A stretch of 64,000 bases of DNA from Selaginella moellendorffii. Taxonomy: Eukaryota > Streptophyta > Lycopodiopsida > Selaginellales > Selaginellaceae. The position numbers and the translations under genes are program-made. The notes under the pieces were generated by a model. The model was not told the DNA's origin, did no database searches, and saw nothing but the letters and a program-made list of their open reading frames with translations. The DNA is taken from assembly GCF_000143415.4 (NCBI RefSeq), contig NW_003314349.1:720254-784253 (forward strand), written 5' to 3'. This document shows positions 1 through 11,219 of this stretch, one piece after another. Positions within the stretch are counted from its first letter, which is position 1, and every line of letters begins with the position of its first letter.

Positions 1-2105
1 TTGTAGGAACTCTTAGGATCATACATCTAGTGTTCTTATTATATTTCGCTCAGTTTTAAAGAGATTTATGGTGATAAAAGCATCCATTTTGATTGCACTT
101 TATTTGGGTCAAAGTGGCTTCTCCAAATGAGCTGATTTTGTAAAGAATCAAGTTGCATACAAACATTTTTCTTTTGCATTCTCCTCTATTTTCACCAATT
201 AAATTTGGAGGTTTAAGATTTTGGCATGGATTTGAAGAATTGCTTGTGTAGGTGTTTAGATTTGGTCATGAGGATTCTGAAGAATGCTTTTTGATGAAAG
301 AAGTTGAGAGATCTTTCACCTTTTTTCATGATTCAGTTCTAGAGTTTTGAAAGTGAAAGTTTCTGAGTATTCTTTGAAATTTCTTTTGTGGGTCTTTCCT
401 TTGCTTCCTAGCTTTCATAGAAGTCCTCCTTATTTGCAAAGGAATTCATAAAGAATTGTGAGTTTTGGTGCTGCTTATCTTATATATTATACACTTATGA
501 AAAGTTTCATCATTTGTTTTTGAGTGTATTGCAAGGAAAGCTTTCTACCATGTGTTTGCATGCAAGATTTGATGCAAGTTTGTGGATTTTGGAGCAATTC
601 ACCACTTATACTCATTTATTTGAGTACAAAGAGTGGTTTCAGTTGCTTTCACTCAATTTTGAGTGGTTGTGGTGATGAATAGTTAAATGAAGCAAAGGTG
701 ATGGATCCCAAAAACAGGTGAGGACTCACCAAGAAACTGTAGAGCTCACATACAAAATGAGTTGATACAACCTCATGGCTAAAACCCAATCTGGAACTCA
801 TAGTCTAAGGTAGCAAAGCTTGAAAATAGAAGAGGAGAGGTGAAAAAAGTGGAGAAAAGGAAAAAGAAAGAAAAAGGAAAGAAATCTCCACATGATTGCT
901 TTGAGGTGGTGATAATTGTGAGCATATGGAAGCTCACAACTAGTCTCATCTGTGAGCATGTAGGAACCACCCTCCACCTGGCATTGGATGAAGTAGAGGC
1001 CAAGCCACCACGGAAAGAACTTAGAGGAGGGAGTGAACTCTTCGAGAAAAATGAGTTTCCCAGGAGAAAAGAAGATTGAATTAGAAACTTTGGAGTTAAT
1101 GGTCACCATGAGCTTGTGCTTTGTAGCAAAAAGATGCTTAACTATGGCCCTACACTGCTTATCAAGGGCAAGGATCTCCATGTCATAAGCATGAAGCTTG
1201 GCTGTGTTGGAAAGTTGGAAGTCTATAGCATGGCACAAAGATAGTGCAAGTGATGGAGCTCCACTAGAACAATCTTATAGACTAAGGAGAAGAGAGTCAC
1301 ATAAATTGAAAGATGTTTGAAAGGCCCAAAGTGGTGCTTATGTCCACAAGCTTGTAGAGATAAAAACATGAATATCTCAAGCTCTGCAGCACCAAAAATT
1401 TTGAGTATGAATGCGTCAGAAAGCCCAACTATGACCACAAAAAGAGACATCTGTGAAAAAGAGTGAAAATGGCCAAAACCACTTTATATACTTAAAATAG
1501 ATAAATACAAGCCAAACTCCTTAAATTGGCGTCAAATCTCATATGCAAGCATATGGTAGAAAGTTTTGGAGGATATCTATCTAAGATGCTCAAGAAAGAT
1601 GGAAATGGTGATGAAACAAAAAAGAACAAACCCCTCAAATTTGTAGTTGTGGAGTGTATGACATAAATAACACCAAAACACACAATTCTATGTGAATTCC
1701 CTTGCAAGAAAGGACTCCTATGAATGCTAACAAGCAAAGGAGAGACTCACAAAAAAATTTCAAAGAATGCTTAAGAAATTTCACTCTTAAAGCTATAAAA
1801 CTCAATTGTGAAAATAAAAGAGAAAAGAGTGAAAAAAAGTGAAAGATCTTTCAACTCTTTACACTCTGCTCATCAAAAAAGCACTCTTTGGAATCTTTAT
1901 GACCAAATCTAAATACCCATACAAGCAATTCTTCAAATCTGTAACCTCCAAAAATAAGTGGTGAAGATAGAGGAGAATACAAAAGAAAAATGTTTATATG
2001 CGGTTTGATTCTTAGAAACCACTTCAAACTAAATAAGGCACAATCAAAATGAATGCTTCTATCACCATAAATTTTTTTGAAACTGAGTGAAATAAAAAAA
2101 AGCTT
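1..2105. repeat. Large imperfect inverted repeat
   Basis: Bases 1 to about 655 read as the reverse complement of about 1455 to 2105, with scattered mismatches and indels. Anchor pairs include the stretch near 65-85 with that near 2055-2075, the stretch near 545-595 with that near 1510-1562, and that near 225-275 with 1880-1930. The loop of about 800 bp (656-1454) holds no convincing gene; its open frames are short and low in complexity. The left arm may continue beyond the window. Both arms are AT-rich and non-coding in character. It could be a foldback-type element or a head-to-head duplication of one repeat. Confidence 0.7.
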
Positions 2106-3045
2106 TAGATTTATAATTTTGTGCTTCAAATTTGTGCAAGAGGGAGCTCTTATTAATCTCAATGATCCCTCAAACATGAATTAGCCACTAGAACCCCAAA
2201 AAATCTCTTTACCCATCAAGTAATTTATATAAAAAAAAAGCTACACTAGTTTGTTATGTTAGGTTCACCATTTGTTAGGAGATGAGGGTCTCTATCTCTC
2301 TAACATAAGTTTTTCATGCCTCCATCACAAACTCAAGCTCTTTTCAATTGCCTTTCTTTTGCCCTTGCTCACTTGCAGAGCTTTTATATAAAGAAAAAAG
2401 AATATTCTAGAAATCAAAATATTCCGAATGCTCTATATGTCCCATATTGATATTTAGTGTGGGGCAAATTTGCATTCACTATCACTAAGAGGTGTGAATC
2501 CATTTGGTTCACTTGAAATAAATAAAATTGAGGGACACGTATAAGGTTAGGTAGGAATAGTAACCTTTGGAAATTCATTGTAACACCATCCATCCATCCA
2601 CAAAATCACAGAGTAATTGCTAAACTTTGTGGACTAATTGCAAATGTTAGATAACTTGGTAAATATGTCAATTTCAAGAGAACAAGATAAGCTAGTGTGC
2701 TCTTGGAGCTTCTGTTTGATCAACATAAGGTTCACATCTTTTAGCTAAGCATTCAATAGGAAATAAATATTTTATTATCTTCAAGTGTTCATGGCTTTGT
2801 GCTTATAATAGTGCTTGTTGGATTCAACTCCCATGCTTGCACTCTATTTTTTATCTATTATCTGGAAAGTTTCTTCTTTTATTTCTTTTACAAAGTTAAA
2901 TTTCTCAGCTTGTTTGCGATCAACAAATATCCCTAACATTTATTTAAAAAATTCTTAAATCTTTGGCCTCTGACGATAGCATTACAAAAGTATAAATCAC
3001 TTGATCCAATTACATGGTTCAGGTTGATTGGCTTGGTACTTCATT
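2106..3045. other. AT-rich intergenic, nothing recognised
   Basis: No coding frame, RNA gene or clear repeat was recognised here. The stretch runs into the assembly gap. Confidence 0.6.
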
Positions 3046-3199
3046 NNNNNNNNNNNNNNNNNNNNNNNNNNNNNNNNNNNNNNNNNNNNNNNNNNNNNNN
3101 NNNNNNNNNNNNNNNNNNNNNNNNNNNNNNNNNNNNNNNNNNNNNNNNNNNNNNNNNNNNNNNNNNNNNNNNNNNNNNNNNNNNNNNNNNNNNNNNNNN
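3046..3199. other. Assembly gap (154 N)
   Basis: A run of 154 N. It hides the promoter and possibly 5' sequence of the gene that starts at 3219; a telo-box-like TTAGGGTTT follows directly at 3201. Confidence 0.99.
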
Positions 3200-3218
3200 A
3201 TTAGGGTTTTTGGTAGGC

Positions 3219-5863
3219 ATGGCATCCGGCATGGCGATTGCGAGCGTCGAGGAGAAAATCGAAGCAGTCCAGAAACAAATCGAAAAGGAAAAAGATACCG
3301 AGAAGAGGAAGCGGCTGTGGGAGGAAAAGAAGCAGCTGCGGGAGGAAAAGAAGCGCCTGCGAAACGAAGAGGAGCAGCTGCAGGATGTAAAGCCGTGGGA
3401 TATTAAGAGTAAGTGGTTGACCTTTGTGGGCTGGCTGCTTTTTGCCTCCTCTAGGATTGTCTGGCTGTTTTGTGGCTTGACAAGTTCATATTTCTGTTTC
3501 AGCGACCCTGGCGATGGCACTTCAAACTGCGGCAGGTAAGCACTTGCTCTTGTCTGTCTGGCGACTGTCTGGCTTGCTAGTTCGTTTTGGATCGGTTTGT
3601 GTTGTAGTAGTGTCGAAGTTGCTGGATGTATACGGAGAAAAACTGCAGCGCGCAAGGTGTTTTCACCGGATGCCTGAGACGAGGGTGCCAACCTGCAAGT
3701 TGCCTCTTCTGGACAACGGTGGGCAGCCGTGTTTACGTACGGATTTGGGAGATTATTTTACTTTGGTCGGAAGGGAGGAGACGATTCAGCATCTCATGGC
3801 AGCCGCTGCACGGGTGTTTGGAACTTTCATGAACACGACGGCCAATACCTCGGATATTGAACGAAAAGATTTCTTGTTGATGCTCATCGGATTTCCTGGC
3901 GCAGGTAAAACAACTGTCGGGACATGCCTCTCAGCTCTTCTCAGAGAAGCGTGGGAGAGGGACACAAAAACAGGGGATATAGATGGCCTTCTAGAGGATC
4001 AGCTAGGCCACAAAGGGTTTGTGAAGCAGTTCAAAGAAATGGTGAACAACGTGTTGGAGACCGGCAAAGATCTTACAATGTATCATTCGGTTGAAACTAC
4101 GAGGGCAGGGGATGTAACTTTCCTGGAGGACGGCCTGGCACCAGAACAGGTTTTGGCCCTTCGGTGCTTTCATGCAGCTCTTTGTCCAATGAACACTACT
4201 AGTTATGGCCGCTTTCTCAGGCAGTTGGATGACAAATTTCCAGGCCTGAGGAATGTGCTGACTTTGGGAAATGTGATCGACTTCATTCGAACTGGTCTTA
4301 AGATTCCTGCGGATAAGCGAATTTTCCTATCTTGGTTTTTTGATGACGTCAACAAGGCCCAACCTGAGCCCGGCTGCCCACCCGCATTGTCCTGGATTCA
4401 TGATGCTTTCTCGGCCTACGTTCAACATATCAAAGATAACCGAGGTGGCCTGACGTTTCCTATACTTACAGCAGCAACGACCGAATTTGCCGGGGCCACA
4501 ATGCGCTACACATCAACGGAGAAGGCTCTAAGTATTTTTATACCTATCAGGCCTTTGAAAGAGCACGAGGTGGTCAGAGTTACAAAAATCTTCCTTACAA
4601 GACTAGGAAATACTCTGGACATGGAGAAACCATTTGAGCTCAAGGACGGACTAAGGAACCTGATAAAGTTATCAGGAGGGAATCCTCGCATGCTTGATCA
4701 CCTTTTGAGAGGGTTGATGCCTGACCACCTTTATTTGGATGCTTCGAAGTTCTATGAAAAGGTTTCCTTGTCTTTTATCTTGATGTGACGAGAAAATTTC
4801 TATGTTTGTTACAGGTGAATCAAGATCTCACTCAAATCGATCTCCGTAACACAATAACGACTGCCTGGGGTAATATCAAACGTGGTTTTTATTATCAGTA
4901 CCTTAAGGACGAGAAGTATTTGTTGGTGTTACGAGCTTTTTATGTTGCGCTGCTGGGGACCCTGATCCGTCGGGAAGAACTAGTCTGGCCAGGTAGCAGA
5001 TATAAAGATAACTGGGGGTCTTTAGAGTCTTGCGGTTTAGTTGGACTCTTACACAACGAGGTACTATTTTGATATTTCAGAGTTTATGTCAGAACTTATG
5101 GTTGTCAATTACAGGAGCTGCCATCTAACGAGAAGATTAAATTATCAAGAGATGAAGATGCTGCTTTCTCCATCATGTTCTCTCCACTCCTCATTTACCA
5201 TCTCGTCGAGAACTTACATGTGGTGGAGCTCCAGGATTTGTGTCTACCTAAACTAATCTCTAATCCCAAAAACAAGGAGGTATCTGATCTGATGTCCATT
5301 GTGTTGATGATCTATATGTTATGGCTTTTTCATGATTGTGAGGGGAAGGGAACAGTATTTGAGTTTAGACTTGAAGAAATTCTTCCCTCCAATTTCTGCA
5401 TTCCTGCAACTATGCAAGCTTTGAAGTTCCAGCTGCCAGCTGGTGCAAAGTTTGGACATCTGACACATCAGCCTCATCAGATACATACAGCAGATGTATT
5501 TCAGGCCTTCCTAAGAGACAACAGTCAGCAGTTTTATTGGGTTGGTGTTGGCAACCACGGACCTGATAGCTTCATCCATCTACAGCTGGTGGATGCTGAG
5601 GACATGCTGCAGGACTTCTTTTTATTTATTGAGAGCAAACACAGGTATAAAAAATCTTTATAAAGCTCACTATAATGTACTGTAATAGGGATGTTTATGA
5701 AGGGCAGCAAGCCAATTGGGAAGAAAACTTTGAGAAAAAAATATGGACGATAAAGCAATGGATGAATGAAGGTATTTATTTTCTAGTTGTGGGAGGTTAA
5801 TTGTGTGTCTTTTCAGGTGAGAATTACGCCATGGTCTTTATGACCGAGCATTGGGTAACTTGA
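3219..5863 (+). CDS. Crinkler-like P-loop NTPase with possible PD-(D/E)xK nuclease end
   Basis: My eight-exon model closes in frame at about 738 residues: 3219-3408, 3503-3535, 3611-4761, 4815-5060, 5115-5279, 5343-5644, 5689-5771, 5817-5863. Exon 1 is a Lys/Glu-rich coiled coil (about residues 10-60). Exon 3 carries a Walker A motif, GFPGAGKTT, at 3889-3915, a Walker-B-like FFDD, a sensor-like LTAATTEF, and SGGNPRML, which resembles the winged-helix entry of STAND/AAA NTPases. Exon 6 has PDSF followed about 20 residues later by FIESKHR, which fits a PD-(D/E)xK nuclease core. An NTPase followed by a REase-like domain is the layout of Crinkler-type proteins; the family name is my inference. 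The stop lies just after a 4-base loss relative to the paralogous fragment near 25.9 kb, so the C-terminus may be about 50 codons short. The ATG follows a telo-box-like TTAGGGTTT but borders the gap, so an upstream start cannot be excluded. Confidence 0.65.
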
Positions 5864-6790
5864 TTTCCAAAGTCAAAAAATCTGAAAGGATGGTGGTGCT
5901 TGTGCCAAAGGTTCATCAATGTTTATATGGGTATCCAATGCAAAGTCCATTTGGTAAGTTATTTTAATGCTTTTATTATTAGTATTTTATGTTTTATTTG
6001 TAGGTCAGTTTTGATGAAGAGCCCAGCACTAAGAGGAGTCGTTGGTGTTTTTAAAATGCTGTTTCCATATTTACTCGTTTACCAATAATATTAAACATAA
6101 AAGGATGTTTTGACATTGTTAAACACTACTCTTGTGTTTTGTAATTATAATTCCAGCTTAAATTTTTTTTATCGCTATAATAATAATTAGTTCCAGTAAT
6201 TATTAGTTTTCTCAAGCAAAGTTAAAATATTTAAGGATATTCAAAGATATTCTACCATCCAATTTAGATTAATCTTATATTTATAATTTATAAACATTTT
6301 TTAATTTATAAACTTTCCTAAACACTTCCTAGTATATTCTAGTTTGTTCTACCATCTAATCATTGATATTTGATAACATTAATCTTGTGTAAATTATAAA
6401 TATGTTTATAATTATAAACTTCCATTTGATTAATTGGATTAATAAATAAGAATAACACTACTATTAAGAAAACTAAGTGTTGCTGCATGCAAAACATAAT
6501 TGACAACTGAACAATATCCATAGCACAATCCAAATCTGACATATTTATGTGATTGATTAAACAGAATCACCTGTAGTTAATTTATATTAGCCAAAAACTT
6601 GCCAAACTTAGGGTTAGGGTACCATGTTCACGTGTGGTGAATGGGAAGAGAAAAGGAAATAGGACACTAAAGAATGGAATGGAACACCTAGAGCTTTAAA
6701 TGCAAGCAAAGAATATGTTAGTCTCATGGAATAATACACCCTATTGAGATGAAATATAGCCACTTGAGATATAAAGTGCTAAAGGTGATG
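5864..6790. repeat. Module M1: downstream flank of the Crinkler-like gene
   Basis: The first 90 bases continue the lost C-terminal frame of the Crinkler-like gene (frame-shifted). The rest is AT-rich sequence that recurs, diverged, at about 12.59-13.4, 16.25-17.0 and 26.0-26.64 kb. No gene of its own was recognised. Confidence 0.6.
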
Positions 6791-6798
6791 GTGTTTGG

Positions 6799-7323
6799 TG
6801 TAAACTTTTAAATTTGGACTACCCGGGAGGTCATCCAGCCTAGTACTATTCAAACTCAAGGATATTTAACCCCAAGTATCCCAAGACTCTTAATTGATTG
6901 AAAAAGAAGGTGCATTTTTATTCATGGGCCCTTTTTCTTTATATTTGAACCTTTATGGAACTTCTTTCGAGTTGTTCTTTTTGGTTATTTTGGAAGCTAA
7001 AAGCCACAACTTTTCTAAGAGCCCCACTCTCTTGACACCTTACCCCTCAGGTTTGCTAAATGTCAAATCAACATATAATGTGATTCCCTTACCTAACCAA
7101 TAGAGTCAGACTCAAGACCCTTTTTTTATACCAAATGTAAACTCCTAAATTTAAACTTCCTAGGAAGTCACCCAACCTAATATTATTCAAACCTAAAGAT
7201 ATTTAACCCCAAATATCCCAAGACCCTTAACTGATTTGAAAAAAGGGTGCACTCCTATTTATGGGTCTTTTCCTTTATATTTAAACCCTTATGGATCGTA
7301 TTTCATCCCTTTAGTTATTTACA
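6799..7323 (-). mobile_element. Old TRIM of the 5S-bearing (Cassandra-like) family
   Basis: Two diverged LTRs (6799 to about 6992, and 7136-7323) flank a short internal part, in the same order as the element at 33.1 kb. The family's primer-binding region is decayed at about 7124-7133. The element is bounded by the 5-bp direct repeat TTTGG (6794-6798 and 7324-7328). The two paralogous sites at 13.55 and 17.21 kb lack it. Many differences look like C-to-T transitions, as expected for a methylated, old copy. Confidence 0.8.
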
Positions 7324-7328
7324 TTTGG

Positions 7329-7560
7329 CTAACAAAATCCATTTAACCTTATCTCCCAAAACATTTCCAAAGACACTTTACTCTTTTCATTCTGAGCATA
7401 GTAAGAGAGGATCAAGTTCTAGGATACAATATTATGATGGCTTCACCCATGGATCTTGGAACACTAGTATGGAGTCTCTATATTGGACATATATGGAGAT
7501 TAATGGGTTTCTATGGTGTTCTTGCTTGCTAGCATCTCCCACAATCTAAGAGACTTGGCT
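7329..7560 (-). pseudogene. Degenerate PPR fragment (module M2, copy 1)
   Basis: The minus strand carries remnants of pentatricopeptide motifs in shifting frames. It is a paralogue of the better-preserved pieces at 13.55 and 17.22 kb, where a motif of the YAQNGRSKESLEMF type can be read. It has no start, no full repeat and no continuous frame. Confidence 0.5.
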
Positions 7561-7649
7561 TGTAGCAAATCCCCTATAACAACACAAGTATCAATAATTG
7601 ATAATAGCAAAAACCATTGAGCTTGATACTATGAGCCTGGAAACTTTGA

Positions 7650-8035
7650 GAGCTCCCTTGTAATTCATGAGAAGCATTGACTTCTCTTACCGAGATTGGG
7701 ATGATCCTTTCACATCGATTCATATGCAAACCAGATGCATTTGCACTGTGAGCAAAGGATTCTTCTTGAGCAAGCCATGCATATCATGTTGTTCTGGAAA
7801 AATGAGAAAGTATGATGTACAGAAGACTTAGAGGCATTTCTTGAGCTGGAAATGAAGGAGACATACTAAGAAAATACCATACCAATTCAAATGTGTCAAC
7901 TTCATAAGCTTTTGTTTTATAGAGTCTACAAACTTTCTATCAGCAATGTAAGCTAAAGGTTGTACTAGATATAATAAGGCAACATAGACTTGCCAATAGG
8001 TTGCTTTGCTCCTCATATTTTGGCATTAAGAACAA
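7650..8035 (-). pseudogene. Degenerate PARP-like fragment (module M2, copy 1)
   Basis: This aligns by eye with the antisense PARP-like gene at 9.56-10.75 kb. It shares the TTACC-AGAT exon edge, the block that encodes the exon before the catalytic exon, and the introns further upstream ending near the AAGAACAAC block. The frame is lost throughout. It belongs to an older layer of duplication than the 9.6 and 22.3 kb copies. Confidence 0.5.
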
Positions 8036-8824
8036 CACTTAATTATATCTGGAAAATTTGATATACTGAAGTATTTCATTCATAACCTATTGAAAATTCT
8101 CCAATCCTTGTCTATTTCAATGGAAGCAAGCAATGGACAAAGAAATCATGTCTATCATGTATGTTTATTTTTTATAAAGTGATTCTAAACAAAATTTTAA
8201 CACTTATCATCTTCACAAGTAGCAATTGGGAATCCATCCTTGGAAACACCTTGTCTTTCCCACAATTAGTTAGCCCTCAACACATTAGTGTTCTTGGCCT
8301 AATTTTGCCTTTTAGATTCTTTCCCATAGTTCCCATTAAGATAATCCACACCATATTGTTTGTTCGTAGCCTTGTACAATGAGTTGAGCTTTATGACAGC
8401 TAATAAAACCATCAAAGTTGAGATTTGTCTTATTGACCCATTAACTCCTAAGAGCTACCATTTGAGATTTATCACATTGATCTCATCCTAAATATTATAA
8501 TATGGTTACTATAAAGTTATTTTGTTATTTAAAGAGATTAAACTACATGTTTACTTAAATAGTTTATTGTGGAGTATAATACAAAATCACTAGTTAAATA
8601 TAAATTTAGAATTCTTTAAAAAAAATTATTTTTGGCATATGATCATTGGACAAAAATGTGGTTTATCTTTTATGGCCATAATACTCATTCATCTTCATAT
8701 AAACTTTTCTCCTTTGCAAAACTTTGAGAATTTTTAATGAACTATACATTGAGCAACTTGATAAACAAGAATAGCACTATTACAAGTAAACTGTTTTGGT
8801 TGTCAAATTAAAGTAAAATTATTA
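8036..8824. other. AT-rich flank, no gene seen
   Basis: No gene is visible. 8190-8450 is paralogous to 18045-18225 but in opposite orientation there, and 8500-8820 recurs at about 21290-21630. Confidence 0.5.
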
Positions 8825-9163
8825 TTAAGTATTGTCAAATTTGTAATTAAATTTCCAAACTGTCCAGCTCTTATAAAACTTGTCAATTCCTTGCAAGCTG
8901 AAAAGAGTAAGTGCTACCTCCAGCCAAGAATGGTGACCACATTCCATAAGCATTGGTCCTGATTGACAAACTCTAGTTGTCACAATCTTCATCTCCAACA
9001 TCTCGCAATCGTTGCTGCATGCAAACGCTGGATTTTTAACTTGGTTCTGAGCCATTCGGAAAAAGCTTGCACACTGATAAATCAAACTTGATCTTTTTTT
9101 TAAGGCTTTGTGTACATTAAAACCGCAGGCTAGCCTTACACCAATATTTCTTTCTTCTTTCAA
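8825..9163 (-). CDS. Small conserved open frame of unknown function
   Basis: The open frame is 112 codons. Its C-terminal about 85 residues are preserved in frame in the paralogous copy at 21632-21892, with mostly scattered substitutions. I recognise no domain. The last residues are rich in Trp, Lys and Phe. It may be a 3' exon of the neighbouring PARP-like gene, or simply a chance frame preserved because the duplication is young. No promoter or splice signal settles this. Confidence 0.25.
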   Translation of the reverse strand: MKEERNIGVRLACGFNVHKALKKRSSLIYQCASFFRMAQNQVKNPAFACSNDCEMLEMKIVTTRVCQSGPMLMECGHHSWLEVALTLFSLQGIDKFYKSWTVWKFNYKFDNT

Positions 9164-9558
9164 TCAGGAAAGGTGATGGAATAGCAAACCCAACCCAAAG
9201 TTGACAAACCAACCTTGGCATGAGAATGATCTTGCTCCATGGCCCGATCTTGTCGCGTTCCATCGCATTTCTCTCAGGTCCCTAGCTCGGCCAGAGTCGA
9301 GACGAAAAGGGGAAATTACTTATTACTCCTGAATAAGCAAGCCCGAGAAAGAGCCGTTGACTTACATTGACTTTTATTGGTCAAAGAATCGTTGTCGGGA
9401 TCCGCGATTCGTTAGTAAAGCTTTCTTCTGCAACAGTGATTTTTTTATGGCGCTTGTCCGCGGAAATCCGGTGAAGTAGCGAGGAAAAGAAAATTCTTTC
9501 TGGGCTATCGGTCTTGTCTTTTTTTCTTTGTCTATCTTCTTTCTAATGTTTTCTGCCG

Positions 9559-10750
9559 CTAGCACATTTGGCAGGGCAGGAGCTCTTGGCGGCGAAGATG
9601 CCACTCCGCTAGCGGAAGAACGAGATATGGGCGCTCGCTGTCCACCGTGAAACGATCATCGTCCACCTTATGCGCGAAGAGTGTAGCACACAGCACAAGC
9701 GTGTGGTCCTTGGAATCATTGCTAGCGTGGAGCCTCGCATAACTGGGCGTTGACTGCATTCCGTTCGCCATGATCGAAGCAACGTTCCTCGTTTCGGTGC
9801 CGTGCCACAGGAACTTCCACACCGCTGGGTCGTCAGCTGGTTCGAATTCGTCACTGATGTTACCTGGTGATCATGCTCAAGCTGAAAAGAATTCCATAAG
9901 AAACAGTGAGCTCTTACCAAGATCGGGACGATACATTCGCAACCATTCATATGCTTCCGCAAACCGGGTGTAGGGAGCGTATGTCCCGCGATTCTGCACC
10001 GTGAGGAAATGATTCCGCTTGAGCGAGATGGGCACATCGGTGCACTCCGTGCTGTTGACCAGTTTCTGGATGAACGAACATGACACGATGCGGAGAGGCT
10101 GCATATCCTGAGCACGATTTCAAAGCTTAAATGCAGGCAAAGATCCGGACTAGGAAAATAGCATACCAATTCAAGTGCGTCGTCGTCATCCTCAATGTCA
10201 GCTTGGTCGTCTTGGAGATTCTGCATTAGAAAACTTTCTATCAGCAAAGTAAGCTAAAGCTGTGAACGAACCTTTTCCTTGGACTGTCGAGAGCACGCAG
10301 AAGCACACAAGGTTACCAGAGATGATAACGCCCAGCAACATAGACTCGCCAATCCTTGCTACAAAACACATATCGCTCGGACTCATTTTTTTGCAAGAAC
10401 AACGCTTGTACCAATTTGTCGTGAGCTCGCGGGGCCTGGAATTCTGTAGAAGGAACTTTTAACGACTCTTAAAGAGAAGATCGAGTCAAATCTTTGAAAG
10501 CATACCGGTTGCTCGAGCGCTGGGTTCTCATTTCCCTGCATGAAAGATTATTGCCAGATTTCGAGACAAATCCTAGGAAAGAAATCTGCATTGTACCGGA
10601 AACTCGTCTAGAGGTTGCGCGGGTAGTCGAGGCTCATCGTTCTGTGGAACAGATCCACTACAGTGCTGCAGGCAAAGGGATTACAACGTAGAACAGTACC
10701 TTTTCCGAGATTTCTAGAATTTCTTCGTGACCTCCACTGCCAGGCTCCAT
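9559..10750 (-). CDS. PARP-like (ADP-ribosyltransferase-fold) gene, copy 1
   Basis: Multi-exon model: 10750-10700, 10665-10597, 10535-10506, 10435-10317, one or two short exons around 10290-10165, 10107-9918, and 9863-9559. The junction after the fourth exon is unresolved. The last exon begins with an acidic stretch, then FLWHGTETRNVASIMANGM, which matches the first conserved strand of PARP catalytic domains (HGT carries the NAD-binding His). It ends with a YLVLPLAEW strand like the last PARP strand. Copy 2 at 22.3 kb shows that 17 codons are missing here, including a YFWF motif that would supply the conserved Tyr. The frame stays open, but the enzyme is probably inactive. A long acidic run (QADIEDDDDALEL) lies in a middle exon. 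The upstream exons match no domain I recognise. Confidence 0.5.
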
Positions 10751-11121
10751 CGCACGCTCGAAGTCTTTGCATTGGCGCCAGCAGCAGAAAGATTACAAAT
10801 GCTTGACATTGGAGAAAGGATCGATCGAGCGCGACCACAGTACCTGCTGGCGGCCGGATTGGCCCGGGCGCTCACAAAGGCGATGGATTTCGACGGCCTA
10901 GCTGTCGGAGGCGAAGAGCGCGTACAGAGAATGCGATAACCTAGCAAGCAAGGGGCTCTTCTTCTCTCTGCGAGCTTAAACCTTCACAGCTCGCCCAACA
11001 GCAAATAGAAGCCGACCACGTGCAAGAATAGCATAATTCTGGCATCTTTTTAAAATTTCTCGCGCCTCTTTGTTGCCATATATAAGAAACCTAAAGCGCT
11101 ATTCTTCTACAAGCTTTTAAA

Positions 11122-11189
11122 GGGGTTGTAGTGGTTTTCAAATTTTCAAGCCTGAAAAGAATACCCGGGTTCGACTCCTGGCATCCCCA
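11122..11189 (+). ncRNA. tRNA-like element, copy A
   Basis: A 68-base segment begins GGGG, ends CATCCCCA, and has a near-perfect Pol III B box (GGTTCGACTCC). An A-box-like TGTAGTGG sits near the 5' end, and TTTTC/GAAAA can pair around a 6-7 base loop containing GCC. A T5 run follows about 15 bases later, as for Pol III termination. The acceptor stem has one mismatch and the D arm is short, so I read it as a tRNA-derived pseudogene or SINE head rather than a working tRNA. Confidence 0.5.
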
Positions 11190-11219
11190 ACCTTGAACTT
11201 TTTGCTCTATCTAGAGCTG

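Noticed and set aside
840-1079. Lys-rich 79-codon frame in the loop of the inverted repeat
   Set aside because: Low-complexity purine run without any domain or splice context.
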